From the NCBI RefSeq assembly GCF_003851685.1, contig NZ_CP027727.1:5890001-5954000 (forward strand): DNA of 64,000 nt, given 5' to 3'. The notes below the pieces were generated by a model. That model was given only the letters and a program-made list of their open reading frames with translations. It did no database searches and was not told the origin of the DNA. The DNA is from Pseudomonas sp. R5-89-07 (GTDB lineage Bacteria; Pseudomonadota; Gammaproteobacteria; Pseudomonadales; Pseudomonadaceae). A program made the position numbers and the translations under genes. Every line of letters begins with the position of its first letter. Position 1 is the stretch's first letter. Below, piece after piece: positions 36,757 through 45,750 of this stretch.

Positions 36757-37787
36757 TGCTCGGCTCCCTGAATGATCAAACGGGAGTCGTCTTTCGGATC
36801 GACCGTGGTCACCGAGCCGGCCTGGCCCAGAATCTTCGGCAGGCGCTCACGGTACAGGCGCAGCAGCAAGCCGGGGTCGTTGACTTGCGCCAGGCTGGCG
36901 ACGGTGGCGGTTTGCGCCTGGGCACTGGCCAGACGCTCGCTGGCCTGGGCATGGGCCACCTGCACCTGGCGGTCGGCCTCCTGGTTGGCGGTTTGGGTGA
37001 GTTTTTCCGCATCGGTACGCGCGTTGGCCACCGCTTTGTCGGCTTGCTGGCTGGCGGTAAGTACCGCGTTGAACGCGTTCACCGCCGGGCCCGGCAGGCT
37101 CGATTGCACATCGACCCGGGTCACTTCGATGCCCAGCCCCAGCCCACTGGCGGTCAGTTGCGCCAAGCGCTGGTTGATGCCTTGCACCAGGTCGCCGCGC
37201 AGCCGTTCGCGGCGCTCGGCGGCGCCGTTATCAGCGCCGATCAGCTCGGGGCGCGCCACCAGGATGGTGTCCAGGTCCCGCGCCGCCGTCAGTGCGACGG
37301 CACTGCGAGTCACCAGGCGGTCCAGCGCGGGCAGCACATGCTCGCCCTGCAATACAAAGGCGTAGGGCTCGGTGACCTTGTAGAACACCCGCACATCCAG
37401 CTGCACAATCCCGGCATCACCGGTCAGCAAATAACCGGAACCGGCCAGCGTGTCGCTCAAGGGGGTGGCGAAACTGGCTACACGATCAGCCTGTACCGCC
37501 GCCTCTGAACGCAACAGGTTTTCTACCCGACGCTCGATCACCCGGTCTGCCGCTGGCAGCAACACCACCTGTTCGAAAGGTTGCGGCCAGGCCAGCAGCA
37601 GCCCGGCATTCTGGAGGCGGTCAAGGGCGCCGAAGTGCAGCACCATGGCGCGGTTCTGCGGGTCGATCTGGCGCACATTGGAAAACGCCCAGGCCAACGC
37701 CGCCAATACAGTGACCGCGTACAGCGCCAGGAAGGTCAGGCGCCCGGCCTGGATCCATGGGCTGTCCGGGCTGTCACGCTCGCTCAT
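36753..37787 (-). CDS. SPFH/HflC-HflK-like membrane protein (third of three)
   Basis: 344 residues. One N-terminal membrane segment (LTFLALYAVTVLAALAWAF), a Band-7/SPFH domain (NVRQIDPQNRAMVLHFGALDRLQNAGLLLAWPQPFE on), then an Ala/Gln-rich helical arm (ANQEADRQVQVAHAQASERLASAQAQ). Overlaps the ATPase gene by four bases and the preceding SPFH gene by four. SPFH proteins form large ring-shaped microdomains; the set probably scaffolds the ATPase. Confidence 0.75.
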   Translation of the reverse strand: MSERDSPDSPWIQAGRLTFLALYAVTVLAALAWAFSNVRQIDPQNRAMVLHFGALDRLQNAGLLLAWPQPFEQVVLLPAADRVIERRVENLLRSEAAVQADRVASFATPLSDTLAGSGYLLTGDAGIVQLDVRVFYKVTEPYAFVLQGEHVLPALDRLVTRSAVALTAARDLDTILVARPELIGADNGAAERRERLRGDLVQGINQRLAQLTASGLGLGIEVTRVDVQSSLPGPAVNAFNAVLTASQQADKAVANARTDAEKLTQTANQEADRQVQVAHAQASERLASAQAQTATVASLAQVNDPGLLLRLYRERLPKILGQAGSVTTVDPKDDSRLIIQGAEQ

Positions 37788-38773
37788 GGTTGAACATCCT
37801 TGGGCCCATCCACCAGCGCGCGAAACGGTGCGGCATCGGTGCGCAGGATGATCTTGGTGCCCGGCGTCACCACGGTACCCAAGGTATCCAACGAGCGCAG
37901 CAGGTTGTACAGCTGTGGATTACCCGCGTAGGCACGGCCATAAATCTGCGCTGCTTCAACCCGCGACTGGGCTTCGATATCAGCGGCTTTCACGGTGGCA
38001 TCGGCTTGCACGATGCGGGCATCGCGTTCGGCCGCCGAGCGGATCTGCGCCGCCTCGCGCTTGCCCACGGCGGTGCGCTCGGTGGCGATGGTTTCGCGTT
38101 CGGCGCGCATGCGGTCGACCGTGGCGGTGAGGGTCACCGAGGGCAATGTCAGCCGCTCAATGCCCACCTGGGCCACGCGTACGCCATAGGTGGCGAGCAA
38201 TTGCTGGTCGATCTGCTGGCGCAGCTGGGCTTCGAAATCGGCGATGCGCACCTGGCTAGCGTCGGTGTTGATCAGGCTGGACAGGTCGAAACTGGCCGCC
38301 GTGGTTTCCAGCGCCGAGCCGACGAAGGTGCGGATCTGCCGCGCCGCTTCATCCGGCTGGTTCTGCACCGCGCGCATGAAGCGCTGCACGTTGTCGGTAT
38401 CGCCCTGCACCTGCCACGCCACGTAGGCCTGCACGATGATCCGCAGGCCATCGCGTGTGCCCACATCCTGCAAACCGCTGGAGGTGGTGCGCAGGCGCAG
38501 ATCAACCGGGATCGCCGCTTCAAACGGCGCCGGCCAGCGCCAGCCCAGGCCCGGTTCCAGCAGCACCCGCACCGGGTTGCCGAAGCGGGTAATCACCGTG
38601 GCCTCGCCGGAGCGCACCTGCACCAGGCTCGCCGCCGCGATGGCAAACAGCACGAGCACTACTGCCCAGGCCATGCGCCGCCAGGGAAAAGGGCTTTCGA
38701 CCTGTTCGTCACCATGATGGTGATGGTGACCGTGATGATGGTGATGACCGTGATCGTGAGAATGAGCGCTCAA
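37784..38773 (-). CDS. SPFH/HflC-like protein with His-rich N-terminus
   Basis: 329 residues. The N-terminus holds His-rich clusters (HSHDHGHHHHHGHHHHHG at about residues 4-21), a likely cytoplasmic metal-binding tail, then a membrane anchor (MAWAVVLVLFAIAAASLV) and an SPFH domain with EATVITRFGNPVRVLLEPGLGWRWPAPFEA and a coiled-coil arm. The His tail next to a metal ATPase supports a metal-handling role. Confidence 0.75.
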   Translation of the reverse strand: MSAHSHDHGHHHHHGHHHHHGDEQVESPFPWRRMAWAVVLVLFAIAAASLVQVRSGEATVITRFGNPVRVLLEPGLGWRWPAPFEAAIPVDLRLRTTSSGLQDVGTRDGLRIIVQAYVAWQVQGDTDNVQRFMRAVQNQPDEAARQIRTFVGSALETTAASFDLSSLINTDASQVRIADFEAQLRQQIDQQLLATYGVRVAQVGIERLTLPSVTLTATVDRMRAERETIATERTAVGKREAAQIRSAAERDARIVQADATVKAADIEAQSRVEAAQIYGRAYAGNPQLYNLLRSLDTLGTVVTPGTKIILRTDAAPFRALVDGPKDVQP

Positions 38774-38785
38774 CAGACAGACTCC

Positions 38786-40690
38786 TTATTGAACGGCTTT
38801 ACGCGGCACCGAGGGATCGGCCGGCAAGGTAAAAGATCGCAGATCGATCGTCGGTGCGCTGTCGGCGCCCAGGCGATGATCCAGAATAAGCAGTTTGGCG
38901 TGGGCCAGGCCCTGGCTGAGTTGGCCCAGGTACTGCTCCAGCACGAAGGCGCGGCCCGCCGTGGCATAGGCTTTTTGTTCGGCAACGAACCGCAGGTTCG
39001 CCGCTTGGGCACCGGCATTCACTTCGCGCGCGGTGGCCTGGGCCTGGTCGCGGGCCGTGCTGGCTTGCAGCAACGCCTGGTTGGTTTGCTCGCTGGCCGC
39101 GCCGCGCTCGCGAGCGATCAATGCCTGGGCACCGATCTGCGCAGCTTGCACGCCGTGGTAGGCATTGGCGGCGCCGGCCGGTGGGTGGATCGCCTCGACG
39201 ACCGTGGCGAGAATTTCCACACCGCTGTCGAGCTTCTGCAGGTCCGCTTGCACGCTGCGGCCAATTTCATCAGCAAGGCGGGTGCGCTGCTCGCCGAGTA
39301 ATTCATCCAGGGTGCGCGAGGCAAAGTCGTGCACCAGAATCCGGCTGGCGGTGCTGCGGATCAGGGTCGGCACATCGGCGCTGTTGTAGGTGGCGGCCAG
39401 CGCGGCGTGGTCCGTCAGGCCGATGCGGTAGACGAAGCGCACGTCCATATTGACGATCTGGAAGCTCTGCTTGTCGCCGCTGCTGCTGGCGATGACCTGG
39501 GATTTGTCATTCACATGGCTGGCGTCCCACAGGCGGTTGGCGATCGAAGGCGCCGGGCCTTCGGCACTGGCCAGCGCGGTTGCGGCGCTTTCGCTGACGC
39601 TGGTCGCCAGCTCGTGCACCACGCCGTTCTCCACGTTCAACACGCGGCCCAGCGGCCAGGGCAACCCGGCGTGCAGGCCCGGGCCGAACACTTCGACCGG
39701 TTTGCCGAAACGCTCATATATCCCACGGCCCTGCAGCGGGACTTCATGCACGCCGGTCAGCGCCCAGCCGACCGCGAGCACCACCAGCAGCACCGGCAGG
39801 AACGCACGGCGCATGTAGGTAAATGCCCAGATCTGGCGCAGGTCGATGCCGAAGCGGTTGTGCAATTCATGCTGCAAAGCCTGCAAAGGTTGCGGCGGCC
39901 AACGCAGCAGGCCGGCGACAAAACTCTGCGCCATCAGGCGCGGTTCAACGCGCGGCTGGCGCGGGCTGAACAGTGACAACACGCCACGCAGCAGAAACTC
40001 CAGCGCCACCAGTGCTGGCAACAGGCCGATGAGTGTCGCCAGCCGCAGCGGCCACACCGATTGGGCGCCGGCAAACAACAGGCACACCGCACTGACCACC
40101 AGGCAAATGATTGTTACCCGGCTCAACTGCGCCAGTTGCGCGGCTTCCGGCCATTGCGCGGCCGTTTCCTGGGCCATGCGCCGCTCGAACACCAGCAACC
40201 CGAACGCCAGCGCCAACCCCAACGCCGCGCCGATGCTGGCGGATTGACCGACGGCCGCAGCAGGAAGCGCCAGGTTCCAGAATTGGACGACGCTGATAAG
40301 CGCCAGCAATGACCAACCGCACAGCCACAACACCGGCGCGCCGATCTGCTTGCCAATGCGCTCCACCAGACGCCCGTAGCGGCCCGTATCGGCCACCGGC
40401 GCTTCAATCGCCGGTTCTTCCAACACTTGGGCACGCCAATCGGCGACCCACCACGCCGATTGCAACCCGGCGACCAGCACGAACAAGGCCGACGAGCAGT
40501 TGACCAACACCACCGGCCAGATCGATTCAGGTGCAAACAGCGCCACAAATAGCGCCAGCACCCAACCGGTAATGGCCAGGGCCGTCAGGCTGATGCCGGC
40601 TTGCCGCAATCGACGGGCATGGAACAGCCCCTGCTGAAAACGCGGCAGGCCTTCAACCGAAGCGCCGTCAGCTTCTAGATCCACTTGCAT
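38786..40690 (-). CDS. Large SPFH/HflK-like protein with multiple membrane segments
   Basis: 634 residues from MQVDLEADGASVEG. The N-terminal half holds about six hydrophobic segments (between residues 30 and 330), the C-terminal half an SPFH domain (LQGRGIYERFGKPVEVFGPGLHAGLPWPLGRV) and a helical arm (NQALLQASTARDQAQATAREVNAGAQ). It heads the operon of three SPFH genes and a P1B ATPase. The frame is open to 40867, but that stretch overlaps a REPIN. Confidence 0.75.
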   Translation of the reverse strand: MQVDLEADGASVEGLPRFQQGLFHARRLRQAGISLTALAITGWVLALFVALFAPESIWPVVLVNCSSALFVLVAGLQSAWWVADWRAQVLEEPAIEAPVADTGRYGRLVERIGKQIGAPVLWLCGWSLLALISVVQFWNLALPAAAVGQSASIGAALGLALAFGLLVFERRMAQETAAQWPEAAQLAQLSRVTIICLVVSAVCLLFAGAQSVWPLRLATLIGLLPALVALEFLLRGVLSLFSPRQPRVEPRLMAQSFVAGLLRWPPQPLQALQHELHNRFGIDLRQIWAFTYMRRAFLPVLLVVLAVGWALTGVHEVPLQGRGIYERFGKPVEVFGPGLHAGLPWPLGRVLNVENGVVHELATSVSESAATALASAEGPAPSIANRLWDASHVNDKSQVIASSSGDKQSFQIVNMDVRFVYRIGLTDHAALAATYNSADVPTLIRSTASRILVHDFASRTLDELLGEQRTRLADEIGRSVQADLQKLDSGVEILATVVEAIHPPAGAANAYHGVQAAQIGAQALIARERGAASEQTNQALLQASTARDQAQATAREVNAGAQAANLRFVAEQKAYATAGRAFVLEQYLGQLSQGLAHAKLLILDHRLGADSAPTIDLRSFTLPADPSVPRKAVQ

Positions 40691-40717
40691 CCACTCAACG
40701 CCCGCTTGTACATAATT

Positions 40718-40732
40718 CGTTACGATATAACA
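40718..40732. promoter_or_regulatory. Degenerate Zur-like box upstream of the SPFH-P1B ATPase operon
   Basis: CGTTACGATATAACA matches 11 of the 14 fixed positions of TGTTATANTATAACA; the right half-site is perfect. It lies 28 bases before the start codon of the operon's first gene, much like the folE2 box (32 bases). Confidence 0.55.
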
Positions 40733-40779
40733 CGGAGCGTGAAATTTTTGTTCGCTTTTGGCTGCAGTGCCGATCCCCT

Positions 40780-40867
40780 GTGGGAGGGGGCTTGCCCCCG
40801 ATAGCGGTGGATCAGCCAGCACCTTTATCAACTGACCCTGCGCCATCGGGGGCAAGCCCCCTCCCAC
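40780..40867. repeat. REPIN (GTGGGAGGGGGCTTGC type)
   Basis: GTGGGAGGGGGCTTGCCCCC at the left and its inverse ending CCCCCTCCCAC at the right, about 45 bases apart. Confidence 0.9.
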
Positions 40868-41001
40868 ATTTGTCTTCCGGCCTGTCCTGAATTGTGACTA
40901 ACCCCCTATAAACACGAGACATCACTGGTGCACGTCAGAATTAATCGGCACACTCCAGAACAGTTTTTCGCGGCTCTACGGACAAGGAAGCGTCACCCTT
41001 C

Positions 41002-41625
41002 ATGATCTCCATTTATCAGCTCAAACCGCGCTTTCAAAACCTGCTGCGTCCCCTCGTGCAGCGCCTCTATGACAACGGCACCACTGCCAACCAGATCACC
41101 GTACTGGCCGGCGTGATTTCGGTGCTGGTGGGCCTGCTGATCGCCGCCTTCGCCCAGCACCTCTGGCTGTTTGCGCTGATCCCGCTGTGGATGATTGCGC
41201 GCATGGCGCTTAACGCCATCGACGGCATGCTCGCGCGGGAATTCGGCCAGCAATCCCGTCTGGGCGCCTACCTCAATGAATTGTGCGATGTGATCGCCGA
41301 CAGCGCGCTGATTCTGCCGTTTGCGCTGATCCCCGGCGTAAGCCTGGCGCCTGTGCTGCTGGTCACCCTGCTCGCGGTGTTCAGCGAATACGCCGGCGTG
41401 CTGGGGCCGATGGTGGGTGCATCGCGCCGCTATGACGGGCCGATGGGCAAAAGCGATCGAGCCTTCGTGCTTGGGGTGCTGGCCACGGGCGTGGCGCTGG
41501 GCTGGCTCGGCGCCGGTTGGGTCGACACGGTGATGTGGCTGGTCGCCGCGCTGCTGGCGTACACCCTGGTCAACCGGGTGCGTCAGGGCCTCAAGGAACA
41601 CTCAGAAACCTCACCGATTGCATAA
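41002..41625 (+). CDS. CDP-alcohol phosphatidyltransferase family protein (YnbA-like)
   Basis: 207 residues, about five or six membrane segments. The CDP-alcohol motif reads DGMLAREFGQQSRLGAYLNELCDVIAD, i.e. D-G-x2-A-R-x8-G-x3-N-x3-D: one Asp of the standard motif is Asn. It would condense a CDP-activated lipid with an alcohol. First gene of a six-gene rightward operon resembling ynbA-ynbC-ynbD-x-plsC-ynbB. Confidence 0.8.
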   Translation: MISIYQLKPRFQNLLRPLVQRLYDNGTTANQITVLAGVISVLVGLLIAAFAQHLWLFALIPLWMIARMALNAIDGMLAREFGQQSRLGAYLNELCDVIADSALILPFALIPGVSLAPVLLVTLLAVFSEYAGVLGPMVGASRRYDGPMGKSDRAFVLGVLATGVALGWLGAGWVDTVMWLVAALLAYTLVNRVRQGLKEHSETSPIA

Positions 41626-41636
41626 GGATGCTTGCG

Positions 41637-43385
41637 ATGCGCGAACAGCAACAACACAGCTTCAGCACCCATGACGGCGTCGAGCTGTTTTACCGGCACT
41701 GGCCGGCCACGACAGGCGCCGGGCCGCGCAAGGCTGTTGTGCTGTTCCACAGAGGTCATGAGCACTCAGGGCGTATCGCACACCTTGTGGATGAACTGGG
41801 CCTGCCCGACTTCGACTTCTTCGCCTGGGACGCCCGTGGCCACGGCCAGTCCCCCGGCGAGCGCGGCGACAGCCCCAGCTTTGCCACCAGCGCCCGCGAC
41901 GTGCAGACCTTCCACGACCACATAGGCGCCTCCTACGCTATCGCAGAGGACAACATTGCCGTGGTCGCCCAAAGCGTCGGTGCGGTGATTGCGGCCACCT
42001 GGGTGCATGATTACGCACCGAAGATCCGTGCCCTGGTGCTCGCCTCCCCTGCCTTCAAGGTCAAGCTGTACGTGCCTTTCGCCCGCCCGGGCCTGGCACT
42101 GATGCGCAGGTTTCGCGGCAACTTTTTCGTCAACAGCTACGTCAAGGCCAAGTTCCTCAGCCATGATCCCGAGCGCGTGGCGTCCTACGACAGCGATCCG
42201 CTGATCACCAAGGCCATCTCGGTGAATGTGCTGCTGGGCCTGTACGAAGCGGCTGACCGAGTGGTCGCCGACGCCCAGGCGATTCAGGTGCCAACCCAAT
42301 TGCTGATCTCCGGCTCCGACTTCGTGGTGCACCGCAAACCCCAGCAGCAGTTTTTCGACCGTCTCGGCAGCCTGAAAAAAGAGCTGCATATCCTCCCGGG
42401 TTTCTTTCACGACACCCTCGGCGAACGTGACCGCGTGCTGGCCGTCAACAGCGCCAGGCGCTTCATCCTGCAGAACTTCGAGCAGCCGCTGGACCGCGCC
42501 TCCCTGCTGGCCGCCGACAAACTAGGCGCCACCTGCGCCGAATCCGAGGCCCTCGCCGCACCGCTGCCGCGCAATTCCCTGCGCGACCTGTACTGGCGCA
42601 TGACCCGTGCCAGCATGGGCCTGGGCAAGAACCTGTCGGAGGGGGTGAAACTGGGCTTCGACACCGGTTTCGATTCCGGCAGCACCCTGGATTACGTGTA
42701 CCGCAATACGCCCACCGGCAAAGGCGCGCTGGGGCGGATGATCGACACCAACTACCTCAACTCGATTGGCTGGCGCGGTATCCGTCAGCGCAAGCTGAAC
42801 GTCGAAGAACTGCTGCGCCTGGCCATGGCCAAATTGCGCGCGGACGAGCGCGAAGTGCGTATCGTCGATATTGCGGCCGGCCATGGCCGTTACATCCTGG
42901 AGGCGTTGCAGGGTGTGTCGCCGCTGCCGGAATCGATCCTGCTGCGCGACTACAGCGACATCAACGTGCGCGACGGTGGCGCCTTGATCCGTGAGAAAGG
43001 CTTGGGCGATATCGCCCAGTTCGTCAAAGGCGATGCGTTCGACCGGGATAACCTGGCAGCGCTGGAGCCGAAACCGACGCTGGCGGTGGTGTCCGGCCTC
43101 TATGAATTGTTTGCCGATAACGCCATGGTCGGCGGTTCGTTGGCGGGCCTGGCCGAAGCGGTGGAGCCCGGCGGTTATCTGGTCTATACCGGCCAGCCGT
43201 GGCACCCGCAGCTGGAACTGATCGCCCGCGCCTTGACCAGCCACCGCCAGGGCCAGGCCTGGGTGATGCGTCGGCGCAGCCAGGCGGAAATGGACCAGCT
43301 GGTGGAGGCGGCGGGCTTTCGCAAGATCACCCAGCGCGTGGATGAATGGGGCATTTTCACGGTGTCCCTGGCGCAGAAGATCTGA
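41637..43385 (+). CDS. Alpha/beta hydrolase fused to SAM-dependent methyltransferase (YnbC-like)
   Basis: 582 residues from MREQQQHSFSTHDG. The N-terminal half is an alpha/beta hydrolase (VVLFHRGHEHSGR oxyanion region, DARGHGQSPGERGDSP, nucleophile region VVAQSVGAVIAATW, late FFHDTLGERDR His). The C-terminal half is a class I methyltransferase (VRIVDIAAGHGRYILEALQG). The same fusion is seen in E. coli YnbC. Substrate unknown, presumably the lipid made by its neighbours. AAGGA 8 bases before 41637 favours that ATG over 41628. Confidence 0.8.
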   Translation: MREQQQHSFSTHDGVELFYRHWPATTGAGPRKAVVLFHRGHEHSGRIAHLVDELGLPDFDFFAWDARGHGQSPGERGDSPSFATSARDVQTFHDHIGASYAIAEDNIAVVAQSVGAVIAATWVHDYAPKIRALVLASPAFKVKLYVPFARPGLALMRRFRGNFFVNSYVKAKFLSHDPERVASYDSDPLITKAISVNVLLGLYEAADRVVADAQAIQVPTQLLISGSDFVVHRKPQQQFFDRLGSLKKELHILPGFFHDTLGERDRVLAVNSARRFILQNFEQPLDRASLLAADKLGATCAESEALAAPLPRNSLRDLYWRMTRASMGLGKNLSEGVKLGFDTGFDSGSTLDYVYRNTPTGKGALGRMIDTNYLNSIGWRGIRQRKLNVEELLRLAMAKLRADEREVRIVDIAAGHGRYILEALQGVSPLPESILLRDYSDINVRDGGALIREKGLGDIAQFVKGDAFDRDNLAALEPKPTLAVVSGLYELFADNAMVGGSLAGLAEAVEPGGYLVYTGQPWHPQLELIARALTSHRQGQAWVMRRRSQAEMDQLVEAAGFRKITQRVDEWGIFTVSLAQKI

Positions 43386-43387
43386 GC

Positions 43388-44686
43388 ATGCGCGAACCCG
43401 GCCTGTTCAAACCCGCGCTGCTGTGGCTGCTGCTGTTGGCGCCGCTGTTTTTCAGCACCTACGGCCTCGCCACCTGGGTGACCAACCAGCGCAGCGACGT
43501 GGGCACGCTGGTGTTCGGCTGGGAAACCCATATGCCGTTCTGGGCCTGGACCATCGTGCCCTATTGGTCCATCGACCTGCTCTACGGTTTTTCCCTGTTG
43601 CTGCCGAGCACCCGCCACGAACTCAGGCAACACGCCCTGCGCCTGCTGACGGCCCAAGTGATTGCCGTCAGTTGCTTTCTGATCTGGCCGCTGCGCTTCA
43701 CCTTCGAACGGCCAGAGCTGGATGGTGTGTTCGGCTGGTTGTTCGCCGTACTGGCCGGCTTCGACAAGCCATTCAACCAGGCGCCTTCCCTGCATATCGC
43801 GCTGCTGGTGATCCTGTGGGTCATGTACCAGCGCCATACCCAGGGCTTCTGGCGCTGGGTGGTACACGGCTGGTTTGCGCTGATCGGTGTTTCGGTACTG
43901 ACCACTTATCAACATCACTTTGTCGACTTACCCACAGGCGCCCTCGCAGGTTGGTTGTGTGTGTGGCTGTGGCCGGTGGAACACGCGAGCCCGCTGCTCA
44001 GCGCGCGACTGACGCAGGACCGCAAACGCGGTTGGCTGGGCGCACGCTATGGCCTGGGCGCGCTGGCGATGGTGTTGCTGGCGCTGACCCTGGGCGGCTG
44101 GGGGTTATGGCTGCTATGGCCGGCGGTGTCCCTCGCGCTGGTGGCAGCCAATTACTGGCTGCTTGGCGCCGAGGGTTTCCAGAAACGCAACGATGGCCGG
44201 CTGACGCCTGCGGCGCGCTGGCTGTATGCACCCTACCTGGCCGCCGCCTGGATCAATTCGCGGCTGTGGACGTGGCGCCATCCACAGCCCGACCTGATTG
44301 TGGATAACGTTTGGCTAGGGCGAATTCCTGCGCGGAGCGAGCAGCAACCATTCACGGCCATCGTCGACCTCTGCGCCGAATTGCCGATTCATCCACAGGG
44401 CCGTGCCTATCAGTGCATGCCTGTGCTGGACTTGATTGCGCCAACCGCCGCCGAATGCCGGCAAGCCGCCGAAGCCATCGAACGCTTGCGCTCGAATGGC
44501 CCGCTGCTGGTGTGCTGCGCCCTGGGCTACTCGCGCAGCGCAACGGCCATTGCGGCCTGGCTGTTGCACAGTGGGCGCGCGACGACGGTGGATCAGGCGC
44601 TGACTATTATTCGTACAGCGCGGGCCCGTGTGGTCCTGCATCCCGCACACCGTTTAGCTTTGGAGGGTTTGCCCCATGCCCGCTGA
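43388..44686 (+). CDS. PAP2 and dual-specificity phosphatase membrane protein (YnbD-like)
   Basis: 432 residues. About eight membrane segments with PAP2 motifs (NQAPSLHIALLV and YQHHFVDLPTGALAGWL), then a dual-specificity phosphatase domain ending VCCALGYSRSATAIAAWLL, a Cx5R active site. It would remove phosphate from a lipid phosphate. Starts two bases after the previous stop and overlaps the following gene by 11 bases. Confidence 0.8.
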   Translation: MREPGLFKPALLWLLLLAPLFFSTYGLATWVTNQRSDVGTLVFGWETHMPFWAWTIVPYWSIDLLYGFSLLLPSTRHELRQHALRLLTAQVIAVSCFLIWPLRFTFERPELDGVFGWLFAVLAGFDKPFNQAPSLHIALLVILWVMYQRHTQGFWRWVVHGWFALIGVSVLTTYQHHFVDLPTGALAGWLCVWLWPVEHASPLLSARLTQDRKRGWLGARYGLGALAMVLLALTLGGWGLWLLWPAVSLALVAANYWLLGAEGFQKRNDGRLTPAARWLYAPYLAAAWINSRLWTWRHPQPDLIVDNVWLGRIPARSEQQPFTAIVDLCAELPIHPQGRAYQCMPVLDLIAPTAAECRQAAEAIERLRSNGPLLVCCALGYSRSATAIAAWLLHSGRATTVDQALTIIRTARARVVLHPAHRLALEGLPHAR

Positions 44687-45119
44687 TATGGAGTTGCAAG
44701 TGGTCGCCAGCCTGCTGCGCCGTGGACGTTCGCTGGACCAGTTATCCACAGGGCTGACACTGGTGGGCGTGCTGTTCGGCCTTATCCAGTTGTTGATGCC
44801 GAGTGTTTCAATCATCTGCCTGCTGCTTGCCTTGTGGATGATCATCCTCGGGCTTTTGCAGAAATACTGGGCGCTGCGTGTTGCGTTCGACGCCGACTTG
44901 TTTGCCGTGCTGGCCCGCGACACCGAGCGCACGGCCGACCTCGACCAGGCCCTGCAAACCCTTGGCCTGCAATCGCCCAAGCGCGCCGGCCGGCCGTGGG
45001 CCGAACGCCGTCGTGGTGCACTTAAACTGCTGCGCAAGCAAGCCTGGTTACTCGGCGCCCAAGCGCTGCTGACCCTGGGCGTGATCCTTGCCAGCCCTTG
45101 GCTACCTTTCGCCGGATAA
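44676..45119 (+). CDS. Small membrane protein of the ynb-like operon
   Basis: 147 residues with two central hydrophobic segments (LTLVGVLFGLIQLLMPSVSIICLLLALWMIILGLL) and one at the C-terminus (LLGAQALLTLGVILASPWLPFAG), soluble part in between (FAVLARDTERTADLDQALQTLGLQ). No recognised domain. Position inside the operon and overlap with its neighbour mark it as a real gene. Confidence 0.65.
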   Translation: MPADMELQVVASLLRRGRSLDQLSTGLTLVGVLFGLIQLLMPSVSIICLLLALWMIILGLLQKYWALRVAFDADLFAVLARDTERTADLDQALQTLGLQSPKRAGRPWAERRRGALKLLRKQAWLLGAQALLTLGVILASPWLPFAG

Positions 45120-45128
45120 GGAATTCCC

Positions 45129-45749
45129 ATGTTCGAACCCGTAGTCGCCACGCTGATTACCTCCATGGCCCGCACCGTTACAGGCGCCCGCAGCCTGTGG
45201 CTGGGTTGCGCTCCGGTGCCGGTGCAACGCATCTATTTCGCCAATCACAGCAGCCACGGCGACTTTGTGCTGGTGTGGGCCTCATTGCCGCAGAACCTGC
45301 GCAAATTCACCCGCCCCGTGGCCGGCAGCGACTACTGGAACAAGAGCGCGCTGCGCCGCTACATCATCAACCGTGTGTTCAACGGCGTGCTGATTGACCG
45401 TGAGCGCAAGGAGCCTGTGGATAACCCCCTGCAGCCGATGCTGGCCGCGCTGGAAGGCGGCGACTCGCTGATCATCTTTCCCGAAGGAACGCGCAACCTG
45501 GAGGACGGCTTGCTGCCGTTCAAAAGCGGCCTGTACCACTTGGCAAAAAGTTACCCACAGGCCGAGCTGGTTCCGGTGTGGATAGCCAATCTCAACCGCG
45601 TCATGCCCAAAGGCCGCGTCCTGCCATTGCCCTTGTTATGCACCACCAGCTTCGGCGCGCCACTGCACCTGGAAGAAGGCGAAGACAAAACCGCGTTTCT
45701 AGCCCGCACCCGCGACGCCCTGCTCGCCCTCGCCCCGGAGCATTCCTGA
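45129..45749 (+). CDS. Lysophospholipid (1-acylglycerol-3-phosphate) acyltransferase, PlsC-like
   Basis: 206 residues. The H-x4-D catalytic motif is NHSSHGDFV, the phosphate-binding motif FPEGTRN (IIFPEGTRNLEDG). Acylates lysophosphatidate or a related lysolipid. Ten bases after the membrane protein gene and one base before the cytidylyltransferase gene. Confidence 0.85.
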   Translation: MFEPVVATLITSMARTVTGARSLWLGCAPVPVQRIYFANHSSHGDFVLVWASLPQNLRKFTRPVAGSDYWNKSALRRYIINRVFNGVLIDRERKEPVDNPLQPMLAALEGGDSLIIFPEGTRNLEDGLLPFKSGLYHLAKSYPQAELVPVWIANLNRVMPKGRVLPLPLLCTTSFGAPLHLEEGEDKTAFLARTRDALLALAPEHS

Positions 45750-45750
45750 G

